64,000 nucleotides of DNA from contig CALDUY010000017.1 in NCBI GenBank assembly GCA_937923405.1, forward strand, positions 1 through 64,000. The letters are read 5' to 3'. The notes under the pieces are model-generated. The model was given only the letters and a program-made list of their open reading frames with translations. It did not search any database and had not been told where the DNA came from. Both the position numbers and the translations under genes were made by a program. This DNA is from an uncultured Gemmataceae bacterium (GTDB lineage: Bacteria; Planctomycetota; Planctomycetia; Gemmatales; Gemmataceae). Shown here piece after piece: positions 33,791 to 43,511 of the stretch. Every line of letters starts with the position of its first letter. Within the stretch, counting starts at the first letter, position 1.

Positions 33791-33831
33791 CCACGACCCC
33801 GGAAGAGATTTCGTCCTCTCCGGGGTCGTGG
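33791..33831. terminator. Strong bidirectional terminator
   Basis: CCACGACCCCGGA pairs perfectly with TCCGGGGTCGTGG (13 bp) around a 15-nt loop, followed by TGTTTGT on the plus strand. It lies between the convergent paralogue and glucosidase genes and could serve both. Confidence 0.8.
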
Positions 33832-33853
33832 TGTTTGTAGAACGCATTTGGTG

Positions 33854-36556
33854 CTACGACGTAGCGGCCACTGCTTCTTCCTGAACCGCCCGAGCGTAGG
33901 CTTTTTTACCCTCGGCTAACACTTCTTCCGCAGTGACCGACGCAAAAACGTGTTGGATGCGCGCGATCACACTGGTCCAGCCGGTCTGATGACTCGCGCC
34001 GAGACCAGCGCCGTTATCACCGTGGAAGTATTCGTAGAACAGGATGCAGTCGCGCCAGTGTTCGTCGTTCTGGAAGGTCGGATCGTCGCCGAAGACTGGC
34101 CGGCGGCCTGACTCGTCGCGTAGGAAGATCGTTTCCAGACGTCGGCCAATTTCCTCGGCGACCTGGTACAAGTTCATCCGATTTCCCGAGCCGGTCGGAC
34201 ATTCAATCGTGAACTCGTCGCCATAATAGCTGTAGTAAGCCAGCAGGGCGCGAATGATGAGGGCGTTGATCGGCATCCAGATCGGGCCGCGCCAGTTGGA
34301 ATTGCCGCCGAACATCCCAGAATCGGATTCGGCAGGAAGGTAGCTGACCCGATATTCCTGACCACCGAGCTGCAGTATGTAGGGATTGGCCTGGTGATAG
34401 CGCGACAGCGAGCGAATGCCATACGGGCTGAGAAATTCGTTCTCGTCGAGCAATTTCTCTAGCACGCGGCGGAGTTTACCTTCGTCAAGTATCGAACTGA
34501 GGAACCGACCCCCGACCCCTGGCTTGCGGGGATCATGGATGTTGGCGACTAACTCAGGCCGCGCTTCGACGAAACGGCGAAACCGATCGGTAATCTCGGG
34601 GTAGAGTTGGATTAACTTGCCGTCGTAGATCGTGGCGGCGCAGAACGGCAGCAGGCCAACCGTCGAGCGCACCTTGAGACGCTGGGCGCTGCCATCCGGA
34701 TGGCGTAGCACATCATAGAAGAAGCCGTCTTCCTCGTCCCACATGCCGGTTTCGCCACATAGGTGCGACATGGCCGAGGCGATCCACAAGTAGTGCTCGC
34801 AGAACTTCAGAGCCATCTCGGCATAGCCGGCGTCGTACAGAGCCAGTTCCGAGGCGATCTCCAGCATGTTCTGACAGAACAGTGTCATCCAGGCTGTGCC
34901 GTCCGCCTGTTCGAGATACCCGCCGGTTGGCAACGGGGCGCTGCGATCAAACACACCAATATTGTCTAGCCCCAAAAAGCCGCCCTCGAAGACGTTTCGG
35001 CCCGAGCGATCTTTGCGATTGACCCACCAGGTGAAGTTCAACAGTAGTTTTTGGAAGCAGCTTTTGAGCCATTCCAGATCGCCTTCGCCGCGCTGCGCTT
35101 TCTCCAGGCGGTAGGTAAAGATGGTAGCCCAAGCATGCACCGGCGGATTGACGTCGCCGAAATTCCACTCGTAGGCTGGGATCTGCCCGTTGGGATGCAT
35201 GTAGCGCTCGCGCAGCATCAGCTTCAGTTGCTCCTTGCCGAAGTCCGAATCGACCAGCGTCAAAGCGATGACATGGAAGGCGAGATCCCAGGCGGCGTAC
35301 CAGGGATACTCCCATTTGTCCGGCATGGAGATGATGTCGCCGTTGTACATGTGGTGCCAATAGTCGTTGCGCGGCGCGGGCTTGCGGAGCGGATTGAACG
35401 GATCACTCCCTCGTTCTTCAAGCCATTTGTTCACGTCGTAATAGTAAAACTGTTTAGTCCACATCATGCCCGCTAGCGCCTGACGAAACACCCGCGCGGA
35501 ATCTTCGCTTAGCTTCGCAGGAGTGATGCTGGCATAGAACTCGTCGGCCTCCCGTTGCCGCCCCTCCAGAATGCGGTCGAATTCCTCGCCAAAAGCCCTT
35601 GTCGAATTGCCGTTACTCAGCCGCAGTCGCACGGTCTGGCTTTGCCCCGCAGCAAGTGTAAAGTGATAATGTGCCGCCGCCTTGGTGCCGTGACGCTCCG
35701 GATTGACTGCGTCGGTCTGACCGTGGATCACATAGTTGTTGATGCCGTCCTTGACGAACGGCGGATGATTGGGCACGCCGAACAGCCGTTGCCTATTCGT
35801 CTCGTTCTCGGTAAACAGCAGAGACGGTTCGCCTTCCACAACGAGGGTATAGTCTCCTAGATCCGCTGCATGAGCCTGGATTGTTCCCTGATGCTCCTGC
35901 AGGCGCGGCTTTTCGACGCCGTCGTACCAGGACCACTGATTGCGGAACCACAGGGTGGGTAACAGATGTAGTTCGGCCGGCTCCGGACCTCGGTTGTAGG
36001 CCGTGATTCGTATGAGCAACTCCTCGGCAGTGTCCTTGGCGTATTCGACAAAGACATCGAAGTAGCGATTCTCGGCGAAGATGCCCGTATCGATTAACTC
36101 ATACTCTGGCTCAGTTTTGCTGCGGCGATGATTGATCTCGATCAGGTCGGCGTAGGGAAACGCCTTTTGCGGATACTTATAGAGATATTTCATGTACGAA
36201 TGAGTCGGAGTGCTATCCAGATAGAAATAGTACTCTTTGACATCTTCGCCGTGGTTGCCCTCACTGTTGGTCAGCCCGAATAGCCGCTCTTTGAGGATGG
36301 CATCTTGACCGTTCCATAACGCCAGAGCGAAGCACAGCCGCTGTTTGTCGTCACTGATACCCGCCAGGCCGTCTTCACCCCAGCGGTAGGCACGAGAGCG
36401 GGCCTGATCGTGACTGAAGTAGTTCCAAGCGTCACCGTTGTCGCTGTAGTCTTCCCGAACCGTTCCCCACTGCCGCTCGCTGAGGTACGGCCCCCATTTC
36501 TTCCAGGGAGCTTTCCCCTCACGCGCTTCTTCGAGTCGAATTACTTCTGCAGACAT
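33854..36556 (-). CDS. MGH1-like / GH63-type glucosidase
   Basis: A 900-aa protein without a signal peptide, so probably cytosolic. The sequence follows the large glucosidase group related to GH63 mannosyl-oligosaccharide glucosidases: WGPYLSERQWGTVREDYS at the start, LLPTLWFRNQWSW in the beta-domain, then an (alpha/alpha)6 barrel with KWEYPWYAAWDLAFH, NGQIPAYEWNFGDVNPPVHAW, WDEEDGFFYDVLR and GNSNWRGPIWMPINALIIRAL. Acidic residues in these blocks are the likely catalytic ones, but I cannot assign the pair. The natural substrate is probably an alpha-glucoside such as a compatible solute or oligosaccharide. It stands alone, 177 bp downstream of the pilus locus on the same strand. Confidence 0.88.
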   Translation of the reverse strand: MSAEVIRLEEAREGKAPWKKWGPYLSERQWGTVREDYSDNGDAWNYFSHDQARSRAYRWGEDGLAGISDDKQRLCFALALWNGQDAILKERLFGLTNSEGNHGEDVKEYYFYLDSTPTHSYMKYLYKYPQKAFPYADLIEINHRRSKTEPEYELIDTGIFAENRYFDVFVEYAKDTAEELLIRITAYNRGPEPAELHLLPTLWFRNQWSWYDGVEKPRLQEHQGTIQAHAADLGDYTLVVEGEPSLLFTENETNRQRLFGVPNHPPFVKDGINNYVIHGQTDAVNPERHGTKAAAHYHFTLAAGQSQTVRLRLSNGNSTRAFGEEFDRILEGRQREADEFYASITPAKLSEDSARVFRQALAGMMWTKQFYYYDVNKWLEERGSDPFNPLRKPAPRNDYWHHMYNGDIISMPDKWEYPWYAAWDLAFHVIALTLVDSDFGKEQLKLMLRERYMHPNGQIPAYEWNFGDVNPPVHAWATIFTYRLEKAQRGEGDLEWLKSCFQKLLLNFTWWVNRKDRSGRNVFEGGFLGLDNIGVFDRSAPLPTGGYLEQADGTAWMTLFCQNMLEIASELALYDAGYAEMALKFCEHYLWIASAMSHLCGETGMWDEEDGFFYDVLRHPDGSAQRLKVRSTVGLLPFCAATIYDGKLIQLYPEITDRFRRFVEARPELVANIHDPRKPGVGGRFLSSILDEGKLRRVLEKLLDENEFLSPYGIRSLSRYHQANPYILQLGGQEYRVSYLPAESDSGMFGGNSNWRGPIWMPINALIIRALLAYYSYYGDEFTIECPTGSGNRMNLYQVAEEIGRRLETIFLRDESGRRPVFGDDPTFQNDEHWRDCILFYEYFHGDNGAGLGASHQTGWTSVIARIQHVFASVTAEEVLAEGKKAYARAVQEEAVAATS

Positions 36557-36733
36557 CGGACACTCGCTTTCATCGAGAACCGCTCAGCGACTGTCCTTTC
36601 ATGCTACTTGGGCAGACAGGCCGAGCATGTATCGAGCCTATTTTGTTCCCATTGTAGCAGTTGGCAATACACGGAGGACTTACGCCCTCTGCTCGGAGAG
36701 CGTAACATCCTCCGCTCAGGCTTGCTGCGCGGG

Positions 36734-39700
36734 TCAATCGATCAGCATGAAGAACGGCACAACCTCGACATCATCGCGCGGATTGTAGCGTGACATCGGC
36801 CCAGGATTGCCGCGGCAGATCACTCGACAACCTACGGGATGCTCGCGTTGGAAGCGAGCGGCCAGGAAGGTTTGGCCGTTCATCGTATGCTCGAATAGGG
36901 TCACCGTCTCCTCATTGTCGGTGTTCGGCTCGTAGGTCAAGACGGTGCCGGCCCGGACGTGCCAGGTTCGCCCTGTGCGTGCATCGGTGATGTCGATGGT
37001 CTGGCCCGACGCTCCGCTGAGTTCGACCCGTACTGGATCGCCAAGTCTCCAGTTCGAGTTTTGTCCGAGAACACTCTCTTTGTTGAACCCGCTACAGATC
37101 GTCTCAAAAGCACGGAGGTTGGTACGGTCGACGATGGCGAACATGCGATAACGGATATGGCGATTCTCCGCTTTGCCCATCTCGGCTCCGAGTTGGACGG
37201 GACGAGTGGTGTCGTTTTCCACCTCGAAAAAGCCGATCGTCAGCCAGACCGCGTAGACGTTGCTCCGCGTCGTCAGATGGTTGAAGATCTTGCGCAGCAA
37301 CTCTTTCTTCTGATAGGGATGAGCCGGAGCGGGCAGGTCGAAACGCCCACCACGCAGGATGGTGTCGTTCAGTCCGCTGTCATCAACACGGCCCGCGAAG
37401 AGGTTGTTGCTTGACCCGTGCCCCTTGGCCAGGCTCCAGAACGGCCGATCCAGGTCAGACGGTTGCGGCGTAGCCGGCCAGTTGCCCAGTGCCGATCGCA
37501 GGTTAGCGTCGATCGCGGCATACAGGTTCGCGTCGGTCGGACGCAAAGCCGTCGGATTATTCAGGAAGAAATCTCCCGGAGCGTCTTGATCCGTTGCGTG
37601 GGGCGTTCGTGACTTCACCAAGGCTTCAAAGAGGGTATCCACCTCGGTGTCGGTGAAGACGTTGCCGCCCTGGGCGTCGCAGACGGCCCGGAAGACGTCA
37701 CGGTTCCACATCATGTTGAGATTCAACTTGCCCAGGATGCGATCCATCTGCACAGGGGTCTGGCCCGTACCATAGGGCGGAACCGTGACGAACTCGAAGA
37801 AGCGGTACAGCCGACTGTTCGACACCTCCCAGGGCACGGTGTGCTGATGCTTCCGCGGTGGATTCATGCCGTCAGGCTGGACGAAGTCCTGAAGCACCAG
37901 ATGCGGAGCGCCCCCGGCGACGTGCATCAGCTCCGCTGGGCTGTTGGGCTTGCGGTCGAGATGCACCAGCCAATCGAACGGCAGCTGCAGCATGGTGTCC
38001 TGATTGGCACCATCGAGCTGGGCTTTGGTCTTCAGCTCCGAGTTCTGCCGGAAGAACGAGTTTTTCGGCACATCGTCCATGTTGGCTTCCATGATCTCGA
38101 AGGGGCGCCGTTGGGACAGGTCGGCGGCGAACGGCTGACGACGCACCACGGTGTAGCGCTCTTTCATGTCGATCGGCATGCGTTCGCCATCGAGATCGTA
38201 GTAGCGGCCATCGTTGACCATGTTGGGTTTGTGTTCGACAAAGTCGATGGTAATCCAGGGGTTGTACAACGGCTGAGCTGGATTCTCCTGCAAGGGTAGG
38301 GTCGGATTGGCCAGTCGCTGCAGTACCAAGGTGGGTTGCGGTTTGAAGTCGTTGTCTTTGCCCTGATAAGGAGCCGCGCGCGGATCCACTTCGTAGGTCA
38401 TCTCCGGAACGAGAATGGTTTTGTCAAATTTCGGATCGCTAATGTGGGCGGCGTTGCCGTCGTCGAGATATTCGACCTCCGGACCGACGACGTAGAACCC
38501 TTTGTTGGTCTTGGTGACATCCTCGAAGCGGTTAGCTGCCGGGGCCGGCTCGACCACCTTGGGATCGGCAGCGACGCCCCATTTCTCGACCTTTTTCCGT
38601 ACCGGCGCGGTGGCGGGATCGGTACTTTTCCAGTTGGGATCTCCCGTCACGTTGGCGGGATCGCGCAGGTGCGTCGGCGTGTTCAGGGTCGGTTCGGCGG
38701 CGTCAGCGTCGACGTACAGCGGATCGACCAATAACAGCCGATAGATCGGGTTGCCATCGCTGGCTTCCAGTCGCGCGAAGGTGTCGTTGTAGCCGTCAAA
38801 CGGAGCCACCCGACGCGCGACATAGACGTTGGAATCGTCGGGCAGGGGATTCATCAGTTCGGCCCAGACATTGACGTTGTACTTACCATCCGCCTTGACC
38901 TTCTTGTCATTCATGTCGATCGAGTCCTTGGCGTTGTCGAACTGGACGTAGGTCTCGTTGATGACCAGACGCGGCAGCTCGAAGCCGTGGACGTACTCGC
39001 GGATGGGATCGCCCATGTTGGGCGTGAAATTGGTCCACTGGAACGAGGTGATGATGTCATCGTTGTCGAGATAGTCGACGATGTTGACGGCGATTTGGGC
39101 CAGGGCACGCAGAGCGCGATACTCGGGGGAGTCGGCTCCGTAGGTGTCGTAGACTCGTTTGGCGTGCGTGTTGGGATCGCCTTCGCCCGCGCCGGTGGCC
39201 TGACGCAGGATGTTGAACAAATCCTCGGCGAAGCGCTGGCGATCGTTGATGGCGCGCTGCAACTCCTCGGCGGGAGTCAAGCCGTTGGGATCGTCCTGGC
39301 CTCGTCGATTACGGCGTGTCTGGTCACTGAGGTTGATGCGATCGAAGCCGTTTTGCGGCACCGGGTAGGGATAGAGATCGCGGAGCAGATGCAGGCGTTG
39401 TCGGGTGGGCAACAGCGGCGGGCCATATACGTTGCCATCGCTGGCCGGAGTGGTGTTGCGCACGTTCAGTGCCGCCAACGTATTGCGCCAGCTGCCGTCG
39501 AACTCGCTGCCGACTGGTGGGGTTCGCAGATTAAACGGATCCGGAAAGGGGATCGCGCGGTTGCCAGTCAGCGTGAAGCGAATCTGATTCATCGCCGGCG
39601 GATTGAGTTGATAACGGCTATTGTCGTCATAGGAATCCCAGACGTAGGGAGTGGCTCCGGGTCGATCCAGATCAGCGCTGAGCAGAGTCAGCAGGTTCCG

Positions 39701-41290
39701 CCGCCGCGTCTTGATCGCCTTGGTCGGGGCGTCATCGGTGGGGTGTTCCAACAAATTGTTTTGCAACAGCCGAGCCACGTCCGAGCCGAGCATCGAACTG
39801 CCGGTCCCGTTGTAGCGGAGCAGGTACACCAGATCCTTCAAGGGGAAGGCGCGATTGTTGCCCTTGTCGGGAGCCTGGGCGGCTCGGGGATGGTATGGCC
39901 AGTAGATGCGGGCATGGTCGGTGTTCTCGTTAATCGAGCCAGTGTTGCCGCTGCCGTAGCTGTTGCTGGTGGCGAAGTCGGGGAAGCCGAAGTAGGACGA
40001 GGCGCTGGGTGCGGTCGGCAAACCATACTTTTCGGAGACGGCACGGTTGGTATCGTCCTTGGCCCCGTTGTAATCGACCTGCGACCAACCACGAACGCCA
40101 TCACCCCCGCTGATCGGTGCGCCAAGCGGAACACGACGACGATCCGGATTGCCCCCCGTCGGGGGATCATTGTTGGTGTCGTAGCGGCCTGGAATGCGTG
40201 CCTGACTGCTTTGCGTCGTGCCGTAAAACAGCTTCCGCCATTCATGGGGATCGGCGGACGAGTTCAGCACCTTGCTAGGATTGATCTCCCACGGTCCCCA
40301 GCCCTGATTGCTGCGATGCTCCTGGTTGGGCACTGTGCCGCCCATCAGGTTTCCGACCACGTTGAGGTTCAGCCGGCTATCCAACTCGAGAATCAACGGC
40401 GCGACGAGCATCTTGTACTTGCGTCCGTCGGGGGTCTGCATCACCGGAGCGTTGATATCGATCCAGATGCTGTCCGCGCCGCCAGGCGCGCCGTCGAGAT
40501 TTTTCACGTCGCCGTTGCGATCGAGCGGCATCGGAAAGTTGGGATGAACACTTCGCGTCGGTCGCAACGTGTAGTATTTGCCCAGAGCATTGGTCCAGTT
40601 GGGATTGTGATCCACGAACGGATTACCGCCCGTGACTGGCAGATCCAGTCGACCGAAGAGATACTCCCGATGGAACGACGGTACGAGGATCTGTCCGGTG
40701 ACGGCGTCGATGTGGGCGAGGAAGAAATTGTTGTGATCGGGATAGGTATACGGAATCGCGCCCATCGGCACATAGGGCTGATTGTTGGGGTCAAGGCCTT
40801 GGGTCGGGGTGCTGCGATACTGAAGCGGCACTCGTTCCGGATCGCGAATCGGATGTCCGCCGAAGAAGGTGTAGTTCATCAGCTTAATGTCGTTGACCCC
40901 GAATTGGTTCGGGCCGCTGGGATGAGAGAAGCTGAGACGACCGACGCCGGTGAACGGGCGATCCTGCAGAGTCCCATTGTTGGTCGCGTCCCAACCGTAC
41001 ATGTTGCGAGCTAGGGAATGACCGCGTAGCGCCGAATAGATGCCGGAGTCATGGTCGTTGCAATCGTAGAGAAGCTGGCCCATGACGAAGGCGAAGGCCG
41101 CTTCCGGGTCGATGCGCGGCCGGAACTCCGTCTCGCTCTCGCGGGCGATACGGGCCGAGCTTTCCTGCGAGTTGGCCACGAACACGAAGGAAATGCCGAC
41201 GATGGCGAACAGCGTCAACAGCGCCAGCACGACCAGCAGGATCATGCCGCGTCGCGAGCGTTGACCAGTAGAGGACAAGTACAGCATCAT
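36734..41290 (-). CDS. Giant PilX/GspK-like pilus-associated protein
   Basis: A 1518-aa protein at the 3' end of the pilus locus. Its only membrane segment is near the N-terminus (RSRRGMILLVVLALLTLFAIVGISFVFV, about residues 12-39). This resembles the PilX_N / GspK opening, with a basic pair before Gly-Met-hydrophobic, although the Glu typical at +5 of the mature protein is absent. The large remainder is soluble, Asn/Asp/Pro-rich and has no repeat or enzyme motif that I recognise. GspK and PilX are normally under 400 aa, so this is several times larger. The start at 41290 has GGAGAC upstream and is a double Met. It follows the GspJ-like gene after about 100 bp. A tip or surface-exposed minor component is inferred. 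Confidence 0.8.
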   Translation of the reverse strand: MMLYLSSTGQRSRRGMILLVVLALLTLFAIVGISFVFVANSQESSARIARESETEFRPRIDPEAAFAFVMGQLLYDCNDHDSGIYSALRGHSLARNMYGWDATNNGTLQDRPFTGVGRLSFSHPSGPNQFGVNDIKLMNYTFFGGHPIRDPERVPLQYRSTPTQGLDPNNQPYVPMGAIPYTYPDHNNFFLAHIDAVTGQILVPSFHREYLFGRLDLPVTGGNPFVDHNPNWTNALGKYYTLRPTRSVHPNFPMPLDRNGDVKNLDGAPGGADSIWIDINAPVMQTPDGRKYKMLVAPLILELDSRLNLNVVGNLMGGTVPNQEHRSNQGWGPWEINPSKVLNSSADPHEWRKLFYGTTQSSQARIPGRYDTNNDPPTGGNPDRRRVPLGAPISGGDGVRGWSQVDYNGAKDDTNRAVSEKYGLPTAPSASSYFGFPDFATSNSYGSGNTGSINENTDHARIYWPYHPRAAQAPDKGNNRAFPLKDLVYLLRYNGTGSSMLGSDVARLLQNNLLEHPTDDAPTKAIKTRRRNLLTLLSADLDRPGATPYVWDSYDDNSRYQLNPPAMNQIRFTLTGNRAIPFPDPFNLRTPPVGSEFDGSWRNTLAALNVRNTTPASDGNVYGPPLLPTRQRLHLLRDLYPYPVPQNGFDRINLSDQTRRNRRGQDDPNGLTPAEELQRAINDRQRFAEDLFNILRQATGAGEGDPNTHAKRVYDTYGADSPEYRALRALAQIAVNIVDYLDNDDIITSFQWTNFTPNMGDPIREYVHGFELPRLVINETYVQFDNAKDSIDMNDKKVKADGKYNVNVWAELMNPLPDDSNVYVARRVAPFDGYNDTFARLEASDGNPIYRLLLVDPLYVDADAAEPTLNTPTHLRDPANVTGDPNWKSTDPATAPVRKKVEKWGVAADPKVVEPAPAANRFEDVTKTNKGFYVVGPEVEYLDDGNAAHISDPKFDKTILVPEMTYEVDPRAAPYQGKDNDFKPQPTLVLQRLANPTLPLQENPAQPLYNPWITIDFVEHKPNMVNDGRYYDLDGERMPIDMKERYTVVRRQPFAADLSQRRPFEIMEANMDDVPKNSFFRQNSELKTKAQLDGANQDTMLQLPFDWLVHLDRKPNSPAELMHVAGGAPHLVLQDFVQPDGMNPPRKHQHTVPWEVSNSRLYRFFEFVTVPPYGTGQTPVQMDRILGKLNLNMMWNRDVFRAVCDAQGGNVFTDTEVDTLFEALVKSRTPHATDQDAPGDFFLNNPTALRPTDANLYAAIDANLRSALGNWPATPQPSDLDRPFWSLAKGHGSSNNLFAGRVDDSGLNDTILRGGRFDLPAPAHPYQKKELLRKIFNHLTTRSNVYAVWLTIGFFEVENDTTRPVQLGAEMGKAENRHIRYRMFAIVDRTNLRAFETICSGFNKESVLGQNSNWRLGDPVRVELSGASGQTIDITDARTGRTWHVRAGTVLTYEPNTDNEETVTLFEHTMNGQTFLAARFQREHPVGCRVICRGNPGPMSRYNPRDDVEVVPFFMLID

Positions 41291-41392
41291 CGAACGTTGT
41301 CTCCAACAGTCGGCCACGGGAGGCCGGGAATCGATTTCGAGCCAGGTTCGAGCTAAACAGCCCGAACAGGGGGATTAACGATTTTGCAGACG

Positions 41393-42754
41393 CTACATAT
41401 CCTGAATCACGCTAACCTGTCGTGACTGCTTTGTCCGACTGTCCCAGATGCGGAGGGTGATCTGAATGGCGCGAATGCGAATCGGATTGGGATCCACACT
41501 GGCGTCATTGTGGTACATCGGAATCGTCTGGTCGGTGTCGCGACTGGCCCAACCGCTGTAGTCGTAGAAGTCATCCTTGCGCGACGACCAGGTATCGAAG
41601 ACGCGAACGCTGTTGACCGGCTGAATCTTGGCCAGATCGCTGTTCGACGGACGCACAGGATTGTTCTCCTGCATCCAGTATTTGCCCATCAACGGATCGT
41701 GCAGGCTGATGAACTCCTCGCGTCGTCCTCCAGTGTAGGCGGCGGGATCCAACAGCACGCGCACGTCGAAGGAGATCACGTCGGTTAGAAGAATGTCGTT
41801 GCCAGCGTTGAACCCGCCGAGGGCCGGATAGGGCGGCAAGGGGGTGTTGACGTTATTTTCGCGGTAGACGCGCTGCAAACCTGGCGAGCGTGCCCCGGCT
41901 AATGTCGGCAGGTTCGGCGCGTGCCCACTGCCTGGAGCCGGCACCCAGTATTGGGAGCCGAACCGGCGAATCGGCATGGTCACGTCTTCAGGGCTATTGA
42001 AGTGCATCGTCGCGTTGTTATCGCGCGTGTTGGGCGGATCGCGGGTGACGCTGATCTCCGCATAGTCGTTGAAGGCGCTGATCGGCGGAGCGGGGCCTCC
42101 TGCTACGACTTCTTCATGGCTGGGCACCAACAGACACTGCCGCAGATACAGCGTATGCAGAGGCAGAGGTATGCCACCTGGCCTGTCCGGGTCTTCCGTA
42201 GTCTCGCCGCTGGGCTGCAAGAAGATGGCCACTTCCGCCCATTGCGAGTGGTACTGATCGGGGCTGTCCTCGAAGCGGCTGTCACGCGGTCCGAGGCGAG
42301 GCGAGGTCAACAAGGGCGAACCACCGGGGAGCGTCGCCGAAAAGAAGTCGCCGCGCTGGTTGCCACGGAACCGCACCGTGAAATGCAGGTGATGCGTTGT
42401 CGTCCGGTAGCAGGGGTTGCCGTCCAGGTCGGGGCCTTCAAGGAAGCCGCCGTCGTCCTGCCAGATGCGGAAGAAGCCCTGCTTGGGCGGGCCGTCTTTC
42501 CAGAAGTCATAGTCGCTGAGCCGTTTGCGGCCCTCGAAGTGGTCGGCGGCCAGATAGCGGCGTAACAGCGACGTCGTCGAGCGTAGCTGAGCGTTGAGGT
42601 CGCCGATCGCCTTCAGATCGCGGAACGTCTTCGCGGAGGCGGAGAACGCCTCGGCGAGGATGTACATGATGAACACGATCAAGGCCATGGCCACGAGCAG
42701 TTCCACCATGGTGAAGCCGCGCCGGCCTAATCGATTCTTCGGTTGACTAATCAT
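41393..42754 (-). CDS. Prepilin-type protein (PulJ/GspJ-like)
   Basis: A 453-aa protein with a class III prepilin signal: RLGRRGFTMVELLVAMALIVFIMYILAEAF. Cleavage would fall after Gly and before Phe, with Glu at +5. The segment TSLLRRYLAADHFEG downstream resembles GspJ/PilW proteins. It is large for the class. The ATG at 42754 has GGAGAG at the right distance; an in-frame codon at 42805 lies in the inserted repeat region and is unlikely. The inserted DUF559 cassette separates it from the next upstream prepilin gene, and the giant gene follows it. Confidence 0.85.
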   Translation of the reverse strand: MISQPKNRLGRRGFTMVELLVAMALIVFIMYILAEAFSASAKTFRDLKAIGDLNAQLRSTTSLLRRYLAADHFEGRKRLSDYDFWKDGPPKQGFFRIWQDDGGFLEGPDLDGNPCYRTTTHHLHFTVRFRGNQRGDFFSATLPGGSPLLTSPRLGPRDSRFEDSPDQYHSQWAEVAIFLQPSGETTEDPDRPGGIPLPLHTLYLRQCLLVPSHEEVVAGGPAPPISAFNDYAEISVTRDPPNTRDNNATMHFNSPEDVTMPIRRFGSQYWVPAPGSGHAPNLPTLAGARSPGLQRVYRENNVNTPLPPYPALGGFNAGNDILLTDVISFDVRVLLDPAAYTGGRREEFISLHDPLMGKYWMQENNPVRPSNSDLAKIQPVNSVRVFDTWSSRKDDFYDYSGWASRDTDQTIPMYHNDASVDPNPIRIRAIQITLRIWDSRTKQSRQVSVIQDM

Positions 42755-42788
42755 GAACTCTCTCCGCCGTTCTGTACTCTGTTCGATT

Positions 42789-43376
42789 TCACTGTGGTTG
42801 TTCACCTAGGGTGTTTTCCCCCTCACCCCTAACCCCTCTCCCCAGTGGGGAGAGGGGAACCGGATTTGCTTCCCTCCCACTTATCCTCGCGGGGAAAGAC
42901 CTTCTGCTCTTCCACCCCTCTCCCCGAGGGGGAGAGGGGTCAGGGGTGAGAGGACTCCGACAGTCAGGGGTGAGGGGACTATCGGTGTTCTGTTCCCCCT
43001 CTCCCCCTCGGGGAGAGGGGGCAGGGGTGAGGGGACTCCGACAAGCGTCATAGATCACTTCTAGAACCGCCTCAAATTCCTCGAACACCTCGGTATTCCA
43101 GAATTGCAATACGCGATTGCCGCGCCTCTGTAACCACAGCGTTCTCGACAAATCCTGTGCTTCGCGTCCCAGATGTGTTTCCCCATCTAGTTCCACAATC
43201 AGCTGACAAGCAGGGCAATAGAAGTCAACGATAAATGGATCAATCGGATGCTGTCGACGAAATCGAAATCCAGCAAAGCGTTTTCCTCGTAGAGCGCGCC
43301 ACAAAATCCTCTCCGCAGGGGTCATGTCTTTGCGGAGTGTTCGAGCCTGACGAATGGTGGTTGGATCATGTCGCAC
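42789..43376 (-). CDS. DUF559 endonuclease-like protein with repeat-derived tail
   Basis: A 195-aa frame starting at GTG. Residues 1-112 are a DUF559 domain: ARTLRKDMTPAERILWRALRG, then FRFRRQHPIDPFIVDFYC and LIVELDGETH. The Asp and Glu-Leu-Asp set fits the PD-(D/E)XK nuclease fold related to very-short-patch repair enzymes. Typical members end near here. The remaining ~80 residues read through GC-rich intergenic repeats (SPLTPAPSPRGGEGE-like units), so the true functional C-terminus is probably about residue 112 and the tail an accident. The gene interrupts a run of pilin genes and is bounded by 50-bp direct repeats. Confidence 0.82.
   Translation of the reverse strand: MRHDPTTIRQARTLRKDMTPAERILWRALRGKRFAGFRFRRQHPIDPFIVDFYCPACQLIVELDGETHLGREAQDLSRTLWLQRRGNRVLQFWNTEVFEEFEAVLEVIYDACRSPLTPAPSPRGGEGEQNTDSPLTPDCRSPLTPDPSPPRGEGWKSRRSFPARISGREANPVPLSPLGRGVRGEGENTLGEQPQ
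42815..42864. repeat. 50-bp direct repeat, left copy
   Basis: It is identical over 50 bp to 43381-43430, in the same orientation. It contains an internal palindrome (CCCCTCTCCCC / GGGGAGAGGGG). It sits inside the 3' end of the DUF559 frame. Confidence 0.9.
42913..43033. repeat. Cluster of CCCTCTCCCC/GGGGAGAGGG palindromic repeats
   Basis: Related elements occur at 42913-42953, 42965-42977 (partial) and 42994-43033, in the opposite orientation to the flanking direct repeats. Each is a C-rich/G-rich hairpin followed by CAGGGGTGAG. This is the widespread family that translates as LTPxPSPxxGEGE. It forms the repeat-derived tail of the DUF559 frame. Confidence 0.85.
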
Positions 43377-43380
43377 GAGC

Positions 43381-43430
43381 TTTCCCCCTCACCCCTAACC
43401 CCTCTCCCCAGTGGGGAGAGGGGAACCGGA
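43381..43430. repeat. 50-bp direct repeat, right copy
   Basis: It is a perfect copy of 42815-42864, ending in GGAACCGGA. It lies 4 bp beyond the DUF559 start codon, so it may carry that gene's promoter or ribosome site. Only 516 bp separate the two copies. Confidence 0.9.
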
Positions 43431-43449
43431 AAAATACCCCCTTCGACCA

Positions 43450-43511
43450 AACAGAATCCTCGCACCAAACAAAATCCTCGCACCAAACAGAATCCTCGCA
43501 CCAAACAGAAT
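43450..43511. repeat. 18-bp tandem microrepeat
   Basis: AATCCTCGCACCAAACA units recur with an 18-bp period about three times, followed by a partial unit. It lies between the right direct repeat and the stop of the next prepilin gene. The period is a multiple of three, but no gene spans it convincingly. Confidence 0.75.

Noticed and set aside
38987..41014. 675-aa plus-strand open frame opposite the giant pilus-associated gene
   Set aside because: It is a shadow frame in GC-rich coding DNA. The minus-strand frame is longer, has a membrane helix at its start and fits the operon.
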